Assembly: GCF_014212015.1 (NCBI RefSeq)
Contig: NZ_JACJVN010000019.1
Location: forward strand, 1 to 64,000
Source: Cohnella lubricantis
GTDB taxonomy: Bacteria > Bacillota > Bacilli > Paenibacillales > Paenibacillaceae
Direction of reading: 5' to 3'
DNA length: 64,000 nucleotides
Positions within the stretch are counted from its first letter, which is position 1. Each line of letters opens with the position of its first letter. The position numbers were made by a program, and so were the translations under genes. Of this stretch, positions 25,766 to 34,724 are shown in pieces. The notes beneath the pieces were generated by a model that was not told the DNA's origin, ran no database searches, and saw only the letters and a list, made by a program, of their open reading frames with translations.

Positions 25766-27808
25766 ATGACGCTGGTGTCTCGCGGTAAATCGTGGGTAAG
25801 CATGATCGTGTTATTGACTTTGATATGGGCCGGTGCAGTTCTGCCGGCTTCCTCCGCTTCGGCGGCGAATGCGACGCCGTTCAGCGACGTCGCTTCCGGC
25901 CATTGGGCAGAGAAATGGATCTCAAAGCTGGCTGCTCAAGGGCTGCTGATTGGCAACAACGGATTGTTCAGCCCGAACGATTCGCTCAGCCGCGAACAGG
26001 CGGTTCTGATCGCGATTCGATTCATGGGTCTGGAAGATAAGGTGGATGTGAACGGAATTGTCGCGCTTCCGGGCACGATTGATGTGGACAACTATTACAA
26101 GCCCTACATAAACTATGCTTTTCAACAGAAGCTATTGAATGTCACGGAAGAAGCGAATCTAGCGAACAATGAGCAGGGTAAGAAATGGGGCAGCGCTCCC
26201 GCAACCCGCGAATGGATGGCGAAGCTGCTCGTGCGCGCGGTCGGCAAGGAAGCGGATGCGACTGCGCAAGCAGGCGTGGCGACGACTTTCGCCGATAACT
26301 CATTCATCGATACGAGCTTGCTAGGATTCGTGAACGCGGCGGTGTCGAACAAGCTGATGAACGGCGTGGACGGCAATCGCTTCGATCCGAAGTCCAGCTT
26401 GACCCGCGCCATGGCGGCAACGGTGTTCGGCCGAGCGGAGACGCTCGCGCCGGTTGCTTACGACGGGCAAGTGACGGGAACCCTCATGTCGTTCGACGTT
26501 AACCATCTGACCGTGCTGCCGGACAACGGACAGCAAGTATCTTATCTGTTGAACGAGAATACCGTGTACAGCCATCTTGATTCGGAGAAGATCGCCGGAC
26601 AGGAAGTGCTGAAGCAATATGGCAAAGTAACGGTGATCGGCTCCGGCGGGGCTGCCCAATATGTGGAGCAGATCGACGATAACGCGGCGGTCAGAACCGT
26701 GTCGGGCAAAATCGTATTGATCAAGCCGGGCGAGCTGACTCTTCGCGTCAACGATAGCTTGGAGACGTACCCGTATGACATATCGACGCCGCCAGTCGTG
26801 AAGGATGCGGCCGGCACCGCGCTGACGACCGCAAGCCTGACCGAGGGCTCGACTGTGTCGCTGAAGGTCGACACGATTCCGAGCTCGGGCAAGATCATCT
26901 CGATCGACGTGGCGAAGGCTTCGATCGTCGGCACGCTGGAATCGGTCAACAAGACCGACAAGACGCTGAAGCTGACGATCGGCGGCAAGGTTGAGGCGAA
27001 GGTTCTGGCGAACACGGTTGCGGTGACGATTCCCGGAGTCACGGCCGCTACGCTCGACGATCTGTACGCCGGCGACAGCGTCAGCTTGGAGCTGGACGCG
27101 AGCGGTTATGTAAGTGCCGTTACGGTCAGCAACCGCAACATTCAAACGTTGAATTCGGCTGTTATTCTTAAGTATGACGAAGAGTACAAGCTGCTTCTTG
27201 TACAGGATTCGGCCAAGAACTCGAAGCCGCTCTTCATTAAGGATACGACGAGATTTAACCTCGACGGCGAGAAGATTACGGCAGAAGCCGGCGTCGAATT
27301 GCTGAATACAATCGGCAAGGTAAATATTGCTTATTCGGGCGACACCGTCGTATCCGCCGCGTTCATAACGAAGGCGATTGGTACGGTTACGAGCATCGAT
27401 ACGGATGGCGGCAAGATGAAAGTCAAGGACGCGAGCGGCAATTCGATCTCGCTGACGTTCAGCGCCCCGGACGTCTTCATGTATGGCGAGATGTCTCCAA
27501 CCATCGAAGACGTCGAAGTCGGCGATGTCGTGACGGCCTATCTCGATACGACGCTTGACGGCGTCGTCGATATGGTGGACGTTCACCGCACGATCGACTA
27601 CATCGTGCTCGGCGTCAAAGCTTCGAGCGACGAGTTGACGGTGACGAAGACTGGTTCTTCCGGTACGGAGACGTGGAACATTGCAGCGGACGTGAAGCTG
27701 CTGGATGCAGCGGGCAATACGGTGAAGCTGTCGGCGTTCGCCACCGGCAATAGCATCAAAGTCACGTATCAAGGCTTGCAGATGGTATCGATTCAGAAAG
27801 CATATTAA
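25766..27808 (+). CDS. S-layer homology domain protein
   Basis: 680-residue exported protein. A signal peptide (about 1-34, ending ASAA) is followed by three SLH-type repeats (about 38-90, 110-162 and 172-228; the third ends SLTRAMAATVFGRAE), which bind pyruvylated secondary cell-wall polymer in known homologues. The remainder (about 230-680) is repetitive beta-rich sequence with recurring VTGTLMSFD, SGKIVLI, VGTLESV and IGTVTSID openings, suggesting tandem small beta domains with no known enzymatic motif. It lies 52 bases after the amidase gene; a terminator follows. Confidence 0.92.
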   Translation: MTLVSRGKSWVSMIVLLTLIWAGAVLPASSASAANATPFSDVASGHWAEKWISKLAAQGLLIGNNGLFSPNDSLSREQAVLIAIRFMGLEDKVDVNGIVALPGTIDVDNYYKPYINYAFQQKLLNVTEEANLANNEQGKKWGSAPATREWMAKLLVRAVGKEADATAQAGVATTFADNSFIDTSLLGFVNAAVSNKLMNGVDGNRFDPKSSLTRAMAATVFGRAETLAPVAYDGQVTGTLMSFDVNHLTVLPDNGQQVSYLLNENTVYSHLDSEKIAGQEVLKQYGKVTVIGSGGAAQYVEQIDDNAAVRTVSGKIVLIKPGELTLRVNDSLETYPYDISTPPVVKDAAGTALTTASLTEGSTVSLKVDTIPSSGKIISIDVAKASIVGTLESVNKTDKTLKLTIGGKVEAKVLANTVAVTIPGVTAATLDDLYAGDSVSLELDASGYVSAVTVSNRNIQTLNSAVILKYDEEYKLLLVQDSAKNSKPLFIKDTTRFNLDGEKITAEAGVELLNTIGKVNIAYSGDTVVSAAFITKAIGTVTSIDTDGGKMKVKDASGNSISLTFSAPDVFMYGEMSPTIEDVEVGDVVTAYLDTTLDGVVDMVDVHRTIDYIVLGVKASSDELTVTKTGSSGTETWNIAADVKLLDAAGNTVKLSAFATGNSIKVTYQGLQMVSIQKAY

Positions 27809-27826
27809 GCAGATTTGAAGGTTTAG

Positions 27827-27861
27827 AGGGCTGTCGGCGAGGAATCGCCGGCAGCCCTTTT
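27827..27861 (+). terminator. Rho-independent terminator after the SLH gene
   Basis: AGGGCTGTCGGCGA pairs with TCGCCGGCAGCCCT around a GGAA loop, followed by TTT. Confidence 0.9.
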
Positions 27862-27865
27862 GCTG

Positions 27866-27894
27866 TTGCCGGAGCGGTCAAGTTTCGGTACACT
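27866..27894 (+). promoter_or_regulatory. Promoter for nth and the dynamin gene
   Basis: TTGCCG (27866-27871), 17 bases, TACACT (27889-27894), 52 bases before the nth start. Confidence 0.6.
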
Positions 27895-27945
27895 TGTAAG
27901 GTAAATTTTCAACATGGAGACGGAACGAGGAGAAGGGGCGGCCGG

Positions 27946-28749
27946 ATGAACGCGGTGAGAATGAGGCATATACTGGATACGATCGCAGAGATGTTCCCGG
28001 ACGCGCATTGCGAGTTGAATCACAGCAATCCGTTCGAGCTGACGATTGCGGTGCTGCTGTCCGCACAATGCACGGACGAGACGGTGAATAGGGTAACGGT
28101 GTCTCTATTTGATAAATATAAGACGCCGCAAGACTACTTGAGCGTGCCGCTGGAAGAGCTGGAGAACGACATCCGGCGAATCGGGCTGTTCCGCAACAAG
28201 GCGGCCAACATCCAGAAGCTGTGCCGCATGCTGCTGGACCGCTACGACGGCGAAGTGCCGCATGAGCATGCAGCGCTCACCGAGCTGCCCGGCGTCGGGC
28301 GCAAGACGGCGAACGTCGTCGTCTCGAACGCCTTCGGCGTGCCGGCGATTGCCGTCGACACGCATGTGGAGCGCGTCTCGAAGCGGCTCGCCATCGCCAA
28401 GGCGGATGACAGCGTACTTGAGGTCGAGAAGAAGCTGATGAAGCTGGTGCCGCGCGAGGAATGGACGCTGACGCATCACCGGCTCATCTTCTTCGGGCGC
28501 TACCATTGCAAGGCGCAGAATCCGCAATGCGAGATTTGTCCGCTGCTGGACGTCTGCCCGGAGGGCAAGAAGCGGATGAAGCCGTCGGCGAAGCCCGCCG
28601 CTCGCAAGAGTGCAGCAGCGGGGAAGGCGAAGAAGACGAAGGCCGAAGCGGCTCCTGTGAAGAGAGAGAACGCGAAGGCTGGCGCAAGTACGCGAGGTGC
28701 GGCTGGCGGAGCCAAGGCCGCAGCCAGCGTGAAGCGCAAGGGGGACTAA
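27946..28749 (+). CDS. nth: Endonuclease III
   Basis: DNA glycosylase/AP lyase for oxidised pyrimidines in base excision repair. The HhH motif LPGVGRKTANVV (near 114), catalytic Lys in that motif and Asp in AVDTHVERVSKR (near 138) are present, and the [4Fe-4S] cluster cysteines follow the C-X6-C-X2-C-X5-C pattern (CKAQNPQCEICPLLDVC, near 187). The core ends near residue 213; about 54 further residues form a Lys/Ala-rich basic tail not usual in the family. The dynamin gene begins four bases after the stop. Confidence 0.96.
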   Translation: MNAVRMRHILDTIAEMFPDAHCELNHSNPFELTIAVLLSAQCTDETVNRVTVSLFDKYKTPQDYLSVPLEELENDIRRIGLFRNKAANIQKLCRMLLDRYDGEVPHEHAALTELPGVGRKTANVVVSNAFGVPAIAVDTHVERVSKRLAIAKADDSVLEVEKKLMKLVPREEWTLTHHRLIFFGRYHCKAQNPQCEICPLLDVCPEGKKRMKPSAKPAARKSAAAGKAKKTKAEAAPVKRENAKAGASTRGAAGGAKAAASVKRKGD

Positions 28750-28753
28750 AGCG

Positions 28754-31700
28754 ATGACGCAGCAAGAGATCCGCGAATCGGCGGTTAGAGAGAGGAAGCA
28801 GGATGTGAGCCTGTACCGCGAAGCGCTGCGGGCAATGGCGGAGCGGGCTGGGGCTGCCGGCGACGATACGCAAGCCGGCAAATTGGTCGAGCTGGCGGAG
28901 AAGCTGGAGCAAGGCGATCTGACGATCGCCTTCTGCGGGCATTTCTCCGCAGGCAAGTCGACGCTCGTGAACGCGCTCATCGGCGCGCCGCTGCTGCCGT
29001 CGTCGCCGATTCCGACGACGGCGAACGTCGTGACGGTGCGCAGCGGGGAGCCCTTGGCGCAGGTGACGTTCCGTCCGAAGGACGGCAGCGAGGCGAAGAC
29101 CGAGGAATTGCCGGTCGAACGGCTAAGCGATCTTGCGATAGACGGCGAAGGCGTGGCCGCGATCGATGTGTCGTATCCGGTGCCGCTGCTGGAGGGCCGG
29201 ACGGCGCTTGTCGATACGCCGGGAGTCGACTCCACCGACGGCGCCCACCGTGCGGCGACCGAATCGGCGCTGCACTTGGCTGACGTTGTTTTCTACGTGA
29301 CGGATTATAACCATGTGCTGTCGGAAGTGAACTTCCGCTTCCTGCGGACGCTGCACCGCTGGGGGAAGCCGACGTATGTGATCGTCAATATGATCGACAA
29401 GCACCGCGAGCAAGAGGTATCGTTTGCGAAGTTCAAGGAGGGGCTCCGCCAGGCGATGGCCAACTGGCGCATTGAGCCGGCGGGGCTGTTGTTCTTGTCG
29501 CTGAGAGAGCCGGATCATCCTCTATCGCAGATGGAGGATCTGATCGGCGTCATCGAGGCGTTGAAGCCGCTGCGAGAGGAGCTGCTGCTCCGAAGCGCAG
29601 AGCGCTCTGCCCGGTACTTGGCGGAGCAGTACCGCGAGTTCTGGCGGCAGCGGCACGCGGCGCAGCGGGAGGAGCTGGCCGAGGCGGCGGGCGGCCCGGA
29701 AGAGGCTGGGAGGCTCGCCGAAGAGCGGGAACGGCTCGAAGGCGAGCTGGAGGCGGCGCGAAGCGAAGGCGTTCGCCGCCTGGAGGCTTTCCGCGGGCGA
29801 GTGGACCACCTGCTCGCGAACGCGGGAGTTACGCCGGCCGAGACCCGGGAACGGGTAAGGGCGGTGCTGGAGAGCCTGCAGCCGAACTTCAAGGCGGGAG
29901 GCTGGTTTGGCGGCGCGGCCAAGACGGAGGCCGAGCGCGAACGGCGAATCGCGGAGCTGGAGCGCGATTTGAACGAGCAGTTGGCGGCGCATGTGCGAAG
30001 CCATGTGCTGACGATGCTGCGCGAGGAAGCGAAGGAAGCCGGCCTGGAGGGCCAGGCGCTGGAAGCGGAGCTGGAGCAGGCGTTCCCTAGCGTCACGGCC
30101 GAGTGGATTCGCCAGCGCGTTAAGCCCGGCACCGGAGCCGACGGCCAAGCGACGCTGCACTTCGCTGCGGAGCTCGCCGCCGAGATGAAGTCGGCGGTCC
30201 GCCGCGAAGCGCTGCGTCTGGCCGAGGCTTACGAGGCTCGACTGGCACCGGAGCGGCAGGCGAGCGTCGAGGCGGCGGGAGCCGCGCTGCAGGCGCTCGA
30301 GGCCCGCGAAGCCGCTGCGCGCGGACTGGCGGCGCTGGATGCGATGGAGCTGGCCGAGGAGCAGCGGCTGCTCGAGCTGCTGCCGCAAACGGCCTCTTGG
30401 CGTCAAGAAGCGCCGCTGCCGGCGCCGCACGAGCGAGCGCTCGGTGCCGCCGAAGCAGGCTTGGCCGAGCCGCACTCGCAGCGGCATGGCGGCGTGACAG
30501 CGGCGCCTGCGGGCGGTGCTGCTCATACGGTCAGCACCGCCGCTAACACTACCTCCCTGGCTGCTGGCCATCATGCTGCTGCCAGTGCGGGTACTGTTGC
30601 TGCCGCAACAAACGGTATCGCCGGTGCCAGCAACACAGCTGCTGCCGCCAACACGGCCGCGACCGAGACGGCCGCATTCACCGCAGCCGAGGGCTCAGCA
30701 GCCAGCACCTCCGCGGGTATCTCGCCGCTCGGCGCGCAGACGCGGGCCGCCGAGCGGCTCGAGCGCGCGGCCGAGCTGCTGCAGCCGATCGCGCCGCTGC
30801 GCAAGCAGACGGACGGCCTGCTCGCCAAGGCGGCGCGGCTGCGCGAGAGCCGCTTCACGATCGCGCTGTTCGGCGCGTTCAGCGCGGGCAAATCATCGTT
30901 CGCCAACTCGCTCGTTGGGCTTCCGGCTCTGCCGGTGTCCCCGAATCCGACGACGGCGACGATCAATCGGATCGTCGCGCCGACGGAGCAGTGCCGCCAT
31001 GGATCAGCGCTTATTCGAATGAAAACTCGAGAAGAGCTGCGAGAAGACGTCAAACTGTCGCTCGGCAGGCTCGGCGTTCCTGCAGAATCGGTTCAGCGGG
31101 CAGGCGAGGATATTGCAGCGCTTCTGAGACTTGCGGAATCCATGTCGCCTGACGAGCTGCATCCGAAGGGAAGGCCGCATCTGGCCTTCATTCAGGCAGC
31201 AGCGGCAGGCTGGCCTCGCTACGGCGAGCTGCTCGGCCGCGAGCTGATCGCGGACAAGGCCGACTATCGTCGCTACGTTGCCGAAGAAGAGGCTTCCTGC
31301 TTCGTCGCTTCGGCCGACCTGCACATCGATTCGCCGCTAACGCGCGCTGGCGCGGTGCTCGTCGATACGCCGGGAGCGGATTCGATCAACGCCCGGCATA
31401 CCGGCGTCGCCTTCCAGTACATCAAAGATGCGGACGCCGTGCTATTCGTTACGTACTACAACCATGCGTTCACAGAGGCCGATCGACGATTCCTGAATCA
31501 GTTGGGCAGCGTCAAAGACGTCTTCGAGCTCGACAAAATGTTCTTTGTCATCAATGCCGCCGACCTCGCTTCCTCGGAAGAGGAGCTCGCGTCGGTCGTC
31601 ACGCACGTCGAGACGCAGCTGCTGAAGCACGGCATTCGTCGTCCGCGGCTGTTCCCGGTATCCAGTCTGCGAGGGCTGGAGGCCAAGCTTGCCGCGGCAG

Positions 31701-32653
31701 CCGGCCATCAAGCAGAGGCGTCCGTCAAGCTGGGAGCCTCTGGTTTAATGGCGTTCGAGAAGGCGTTCCGCTCCTTCTCGGAAGGCGAGCTCGGGAGTCT
31801 TGCCGTCGCTGCCGCGAACAGAGAGCTTGAGCGAATCGAGGCGCAGCTTCACCATATGCTCCAAGCGGCGAATGAAGATGCGGCGACGCGGCAGGAGCGG
31901 AAGAAGCGGATGCTGGAGTCCGCCGCAGCGCTGCGCGACCGGCTGAGCTCCTCGCTGAATGACACAGCGGTGCAGCCGTTGCTTCAGGAGCTCGGAGAGC
32001 AGTTCTATCATTCACGCCAACGGGTCCGTTATCGGTTCAACGAGCTCTTCATGCTCGCGTTCCATCCTTCGGTGCTGCAGGACGACGGCAGGGATCTGAA
32101 GAAGCTGCTGCAAGCGTGTTGGCAAGATTTAAGGCGAAGCGTGGGAGAAGACCTGCAGCAGGAGCTGCGGGCAGCCAGCCTGCGGATGGAGCATGCGCTG
32201 CACCGTCTCGTCGAAGGACGATTGGCGGATGAGATATCCGGTGCGTGGCTGGAGGGCTTCGAGCCCGAGCCGCAGCAGAAGCCAGAACTGCCGCTTCCGG
32301 TTGGCGAGCCGTTTGACCGGGGGCCGGAGGTCGAGACGAGGAAGCTGTGGAGCGCGTTCCGAAGTCCGAAGCACTTTTTTGAACGAGACGGCAAGAATGC
32401 TTTGCGAGACGAATTGGAGACGGAGTTGTTCCATGCGGCTGACGACTGGTTAGCGGTGATTCGAGCAGAGTGGAGCCAGGCGATTGCCGATGCGTTCCGT
32501 TCGGAACTGAACCGGGCGGGAGAGTCGCTCGCAAGCGAGCTTGCCGCCTATGCGGCGGGCTTGGAAGAGACGATCTATCAGCCGGGAGAAGAGCATCTGA
32601 TCGAGCAATTGGCCGGGCAGCTGACGAATTTGCGGAATGGGATCAATTCCTGA
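28754..32653 (+). CDS. dynA: Double dynamin-like GTPase (DynA type)
   Basis: 1299-residue fusion of two bacterial dynamin units, as in Bacillus DynA, which tethers and repairs membranes. Unit 1 has G1 GHFSAGKST (about 62), G2 PTTANV, G3 VDTPGVDS and G4 NMIDKH, then long coiled-coil stalk sequence. Unit 2 has G1 GAFSAGKSS (about 706), G2 PTTATI, G3 VDTPGADS and a G4-like NAADL. Between them, about residues 560-655, is an Ala/Thr-rich low-complexity stretch. It is somewhat longer than the Bacillus protein, largely due to this linker. Coupled to nth by a 4-base gap. Confidence 0.9.
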   Translation: MTQQEIRESAVRERKQDVSLYREALRAMAERAGAAGDDTQAGKLVELAEKLEQGDLTIAFCGHFSAGKSTLVNALIGAPLLPSSPIPTTANVVTVRSGEPLAQVTFRPKDGSEAKTEELPVERLSDLAIDGEGVAAIDVSYPVPLLEGRTALVDTPGVDSTDGAHRAATESALHLADVVFYVTDYNHVLSEVNFRFLRTLHRWGKPTYVIVNMIDKHREQEVSFAKFKEGLRQAMANWRIEPAGLLFLSLREPDHPLSQMEDLIGVIEALKPLREELLLRSAERSARYLAEQYREFWRQRHAAQREELAEAAGGPEEAGRLAEERERLEGELEAARSEGVRRLEAFRGRVDHLLANAGVTPAETRERVRAVLESLQPNFKAGGWFGGAAKTEAERERRIAELERDLNEQLAAHVRSHVLTMLREEAKEAGLEGQALEAELEQAFPSVTAEWIRQRVKPGTGADGQATLHFAAELAAEMKSAVRREALRLAEAYEARLAPERQASVEAAGAALQALEAREAAARGLAALDAMELAEEQRLLELLPQTASWRQEAPLPAPHERALGAAEAGLAEPHSQRHGGVTAAPAGGAAHTVSTAANTTSLAAGHHAAASAGTVAAATNGIAGASNTAAAANTAATETAAFTAAEGSAASTSAGISPLGAQTRAAERLERAAELLQPIAPLRKQTDGLLAKAARLRESRFTIALFGAFSAGKSSFANSLVGLPALPVSPNPTTATINRIVAPTEQCRHGSALIRMKTREELREDVKLSLGRLGVPAESVQRAGEDIAALLRLAESMSPDELHPKGRPHLAFIQAAAAGWPRYGELLGRELIADKADYRRYVAEEEASCFVASADLHIDSPLTRAGAVLVDTPGADSINARHTGVAFQYIKDADAVLFVTYYNHAFTEADRRFLNQLGSVKDVFELDKMFFVINAADLASSEEELASVVTHVETQLLKHGIRRPRLFPVSSLRGLEAKLAAAAGHQAEASVKLGASGLMAFEKAFRSFSEGELGSLAVAAANRELERIEAQLHHMLQAANEDAATRQERKKRMLESAAALRDRLSSSLNDTAVQPLLQELGEQFYHSRQRVRYRFNELFMLAFHPSVLQDDGRDLKKLLQACWQDLRRSVGEDLQQELRAASLRMEHALHRLVEGRLADEISGAWLEGFEPEPQQKPELPLPVGEPFDRGPEVETRKLWSAFRSPKHFFERDGKNALRDELETELFHAADDWLAVIRAEWSQAIADAFRSELNRAGESLASELAAYAAGLEETIYQPGEEHLIEQLAGQLTNLRNGINS

Positions 32654-32681
32654 TCATTTCAACGATTGTATGGAGCAGAAT

Positions 32682-32723
32682 AAGGCTTTCTTATGTCATT
32701 TTTGTGACATAAGAAAGCCTTTT
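32682..32723 (+). terminator. Rho-independent terminator after the dynamin gene
   Basis: AAGGCTTTCTTATGTCA (32682-32698) pairs perfectly with TGACATAAGAAAGCCTT (to about 32721), T-run after; A-run before, so it could work on both strands. Confidence 0.9.
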
Positions 32724-32870
32724 CACTTATTCCCTCCGCTATACACGTGAATAGACCTGAATAGGGGGATGAGTGGCAGAATTTGCGATGATTCGAGAGA
32801 ATAGGAGGGTTCTCCCTAAGCTGAAGTATCGTCTTCCCTCCTGAGGTCGCGTAATCCTTGCTTACGGCGT

Positions 32871-32899
32871 TTGAAGGGGGGAGAGGATCCTGTTATGCT
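32871..32899 (+). promoter_or_regulatory. Promoter of the ABC exporter pair
   Basis: TTGAAG (32871-32876), 17 bases, TATGCT (32894-32899), 37 bases before the TTG start. Confidence 0.6.
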
Positions 32900-32936
32900 T
32901 CCGTCGTATTCGATCGACTGGGAGGGCTGACATCAT

Positions 32937-34724
32937 TTGGACGTGTTCCGGGGGTTAAGGGCATTTTTCTGGCAAGACAAGGGATTTCTCTTGGGGTCCG
33001 TACTCGGCTTAGCCGCCGCAACCGCGCTTGGATTGGTGTATCCGATGCTGCTTCGAATCCTCATCGATGACATGATCGTGCCAGGGGAGTACGGCGGATT
33101 ACTAGGCTTAGCGCTGCTCGCGGTTGGCATCGTTGTGCTCAAAGCCGGATGCCAATACGTTCACGGCTTCTGCGGAGGGAGGCTTGGCAACCGCACGGCG
33201 ACGAGACTGCGCATGACCAGCTACGAGAAGCTGCAGGTGCTGCCGTTCTCGTTCTACGATACCGCGCGCACTGGCGACTTGATGTCGCGTCTCACCGCGG
33301 ATATCGAAGGCATTCGCAACTTCATCGGCTTCGGCTTCGCGCAGCTGCTCAACACCGGCTTCCTCGTTCTGTTCGGCTTCACCATGATGGCAATGATCGA
33401 TTGGCAGCTCATGCTGATGACGCTTGTCGTCATACCCGTGCTGGCGTTCGTCGCGATCCGCTTCGAGCTGAACATTCATCCGGTGTTCCGCTCGATCCGC
33501 GTCGCGGTCGGCCGATTAACCGTCAGCGTGCAGGAGAACATTAGCGGCGTCCGGACGGTCAAATCATTCCCGAGCGAGCAGCACGAGATGAAGAAGTTCC
33601 GGTCGGGCAACGAGAATTACCGCGACAACAACCTGAATCTCGCGGCTGGTTGGGCGAAGTATTTCCCGATTATCGAGTTCATAGCGAACCTCAGCATCGT
33701 GCTGCTTCTGCTCGCGGGAGGCCTTCGGGTCATTAATGGTTCCCTTACGCTAGGCGCCTTGGTGTCCTTAAACGCCATGCTGGGCATGATCGTCGCTCCG
33801 CTGTGGACACTCGGGTTCCAGATCAATAACTATACGCAATCCAAAGCCGGCGGAGAGCGGCTGCTCGAGCTGCTTCATCAGCCGGTAACCATTCATAGCG
33901 ATCAGGATGCGATCGTCCTGGATGACAGCCAAGTAAGAGGTCATGTTCAATACGATCGCGTCAGCTTCCGCTATCCGAATCATGAGCATCAACCTTCCGC
34001 GCTGATTGGCTTCAATCTCGACGCGAAGCCAGGCTCTGTCATCGGCATGCTAGGCGGCACCGGTTCGGGCAAATCAACTGTCGTGCAGCTGCTGCTTCGC
34101 GCCTACGACGTCAGCGAAGGGGCTATCAAGCTGGACGGCATCGATATTCGAAGCTTAGAGTTAGAGAGCCTGCGCAGGCAGATTGCGGTCGTGTTCCAAG
34201 AGACCTTCCTGTTCTCGACGACTATTCATGAGAATATCGCATACGGCTGTGCAGACGCCAGTATGGGCGACGTCGTCGAAGCCGCGAAGCTGGCGCAAGC
34301 CCACGACTTCATCATGGAGCTGCCGGACGGCTACGAGACGATCATCGGCGAGCGCGGCATGGGCTTGTCCGGCGGCCAGAAGCAACGGATCGCCATCGCG
34401 CGGGCGTTGCTGCTCAAGCCGAAGGTGCTTATTCTCGACGACTCGACGAGCGCGCTCGACATGGAGACGGAGCATGCGATCCAGCGATCTCTCCGTCAAG
34501 TAATGGCAGGACGTACGACGTTCATTATCGCACACCGCATCTCTTCGCTGCGTCAAGCCGATGAGATCGTCGTGCTCGAGAAGGGCCGCGTCGTTCAGCG
34601 GGGCAAGCACGATCAATTGATCCGGCAGCCCGGCCTCTACAGGGAGACCTACCAAACCCAATACGCAGACCGGCCGGACGATCTGGACTCGGCATCCGAT
34701 TGCGAGAGGCAGGTGATTGGATGA
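32937..34724 (+). CDS. ABC exporter half-transporter, subunit 1 (non-canonical catalytic residue)
   Basis: 595-residue membrane-NBD half transporter: six membrane helices (about 18-300) then the ATPase domain. Walker A GGTGSGKST (near 365), signature LSGGQKQR (near 475) and Walker B VLILDDSTSALD. In Walker B the catalytic Glu is replaced by Asp (LDDS), the hallmark of the degenerate-site subunit of heterodimeric exporters such as BmrC or TM287. TTG start at 32937 with GGGAGG upstream. The stop overlaps the next start as ATGA. Substrate not evident; multidrug or lipid export is a guess. Confidence 0.92.
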   Translation: MDVFRGLRAFFWQDKGFLLGSVLGLAAATALGLVYPMLLRILIDDMIVPGEYGGLLGLALLAVGIVVLKAGCQYVHGFCGGRLGNRTATRLRMTSYEKLQVLPFSFYDTARTGDLMSRLTADIEGIRNFIGFGFAQLLNTGFLVLFGFTMMAMIDWQLMLMTLVVIPVLAFVAIRFELNIHPVFRSIRVAVGRLTVSVQENISGVRTVKSFPSEQHEMKKFRSGNENYRDNNLNLAAGWAKYFPIIEFIANLSIVLLLLAGGLRVINGSLTLGALVSLNAMLGMIVAPLWTLGFQINNYTQSKAGGERLLELLHQPVTIHSDQDAIVLDDSQVRGHVQYDRVSFRYPNHEHQPSALIGFNLDAKPGSVIGMLGGTGSGKSTVVQLLLRAYDVSEGAIKLDGIDIRSLELESLRRQIAVVFQETFLFSTTIHENIAYGCADASMGDVVEAAKLAQAHDFIMELPDGYETIIGERGMGLSGGQKQRIAIARALLLKPKVLILDDSTSALDMETEHAIQRSLRQVMAGRTTFIIAHRISSLRQADEIVVLEKGRVVQRGKHDQLIRQPGLYRETYQTQYADRPDDLDSASDCERQVIG

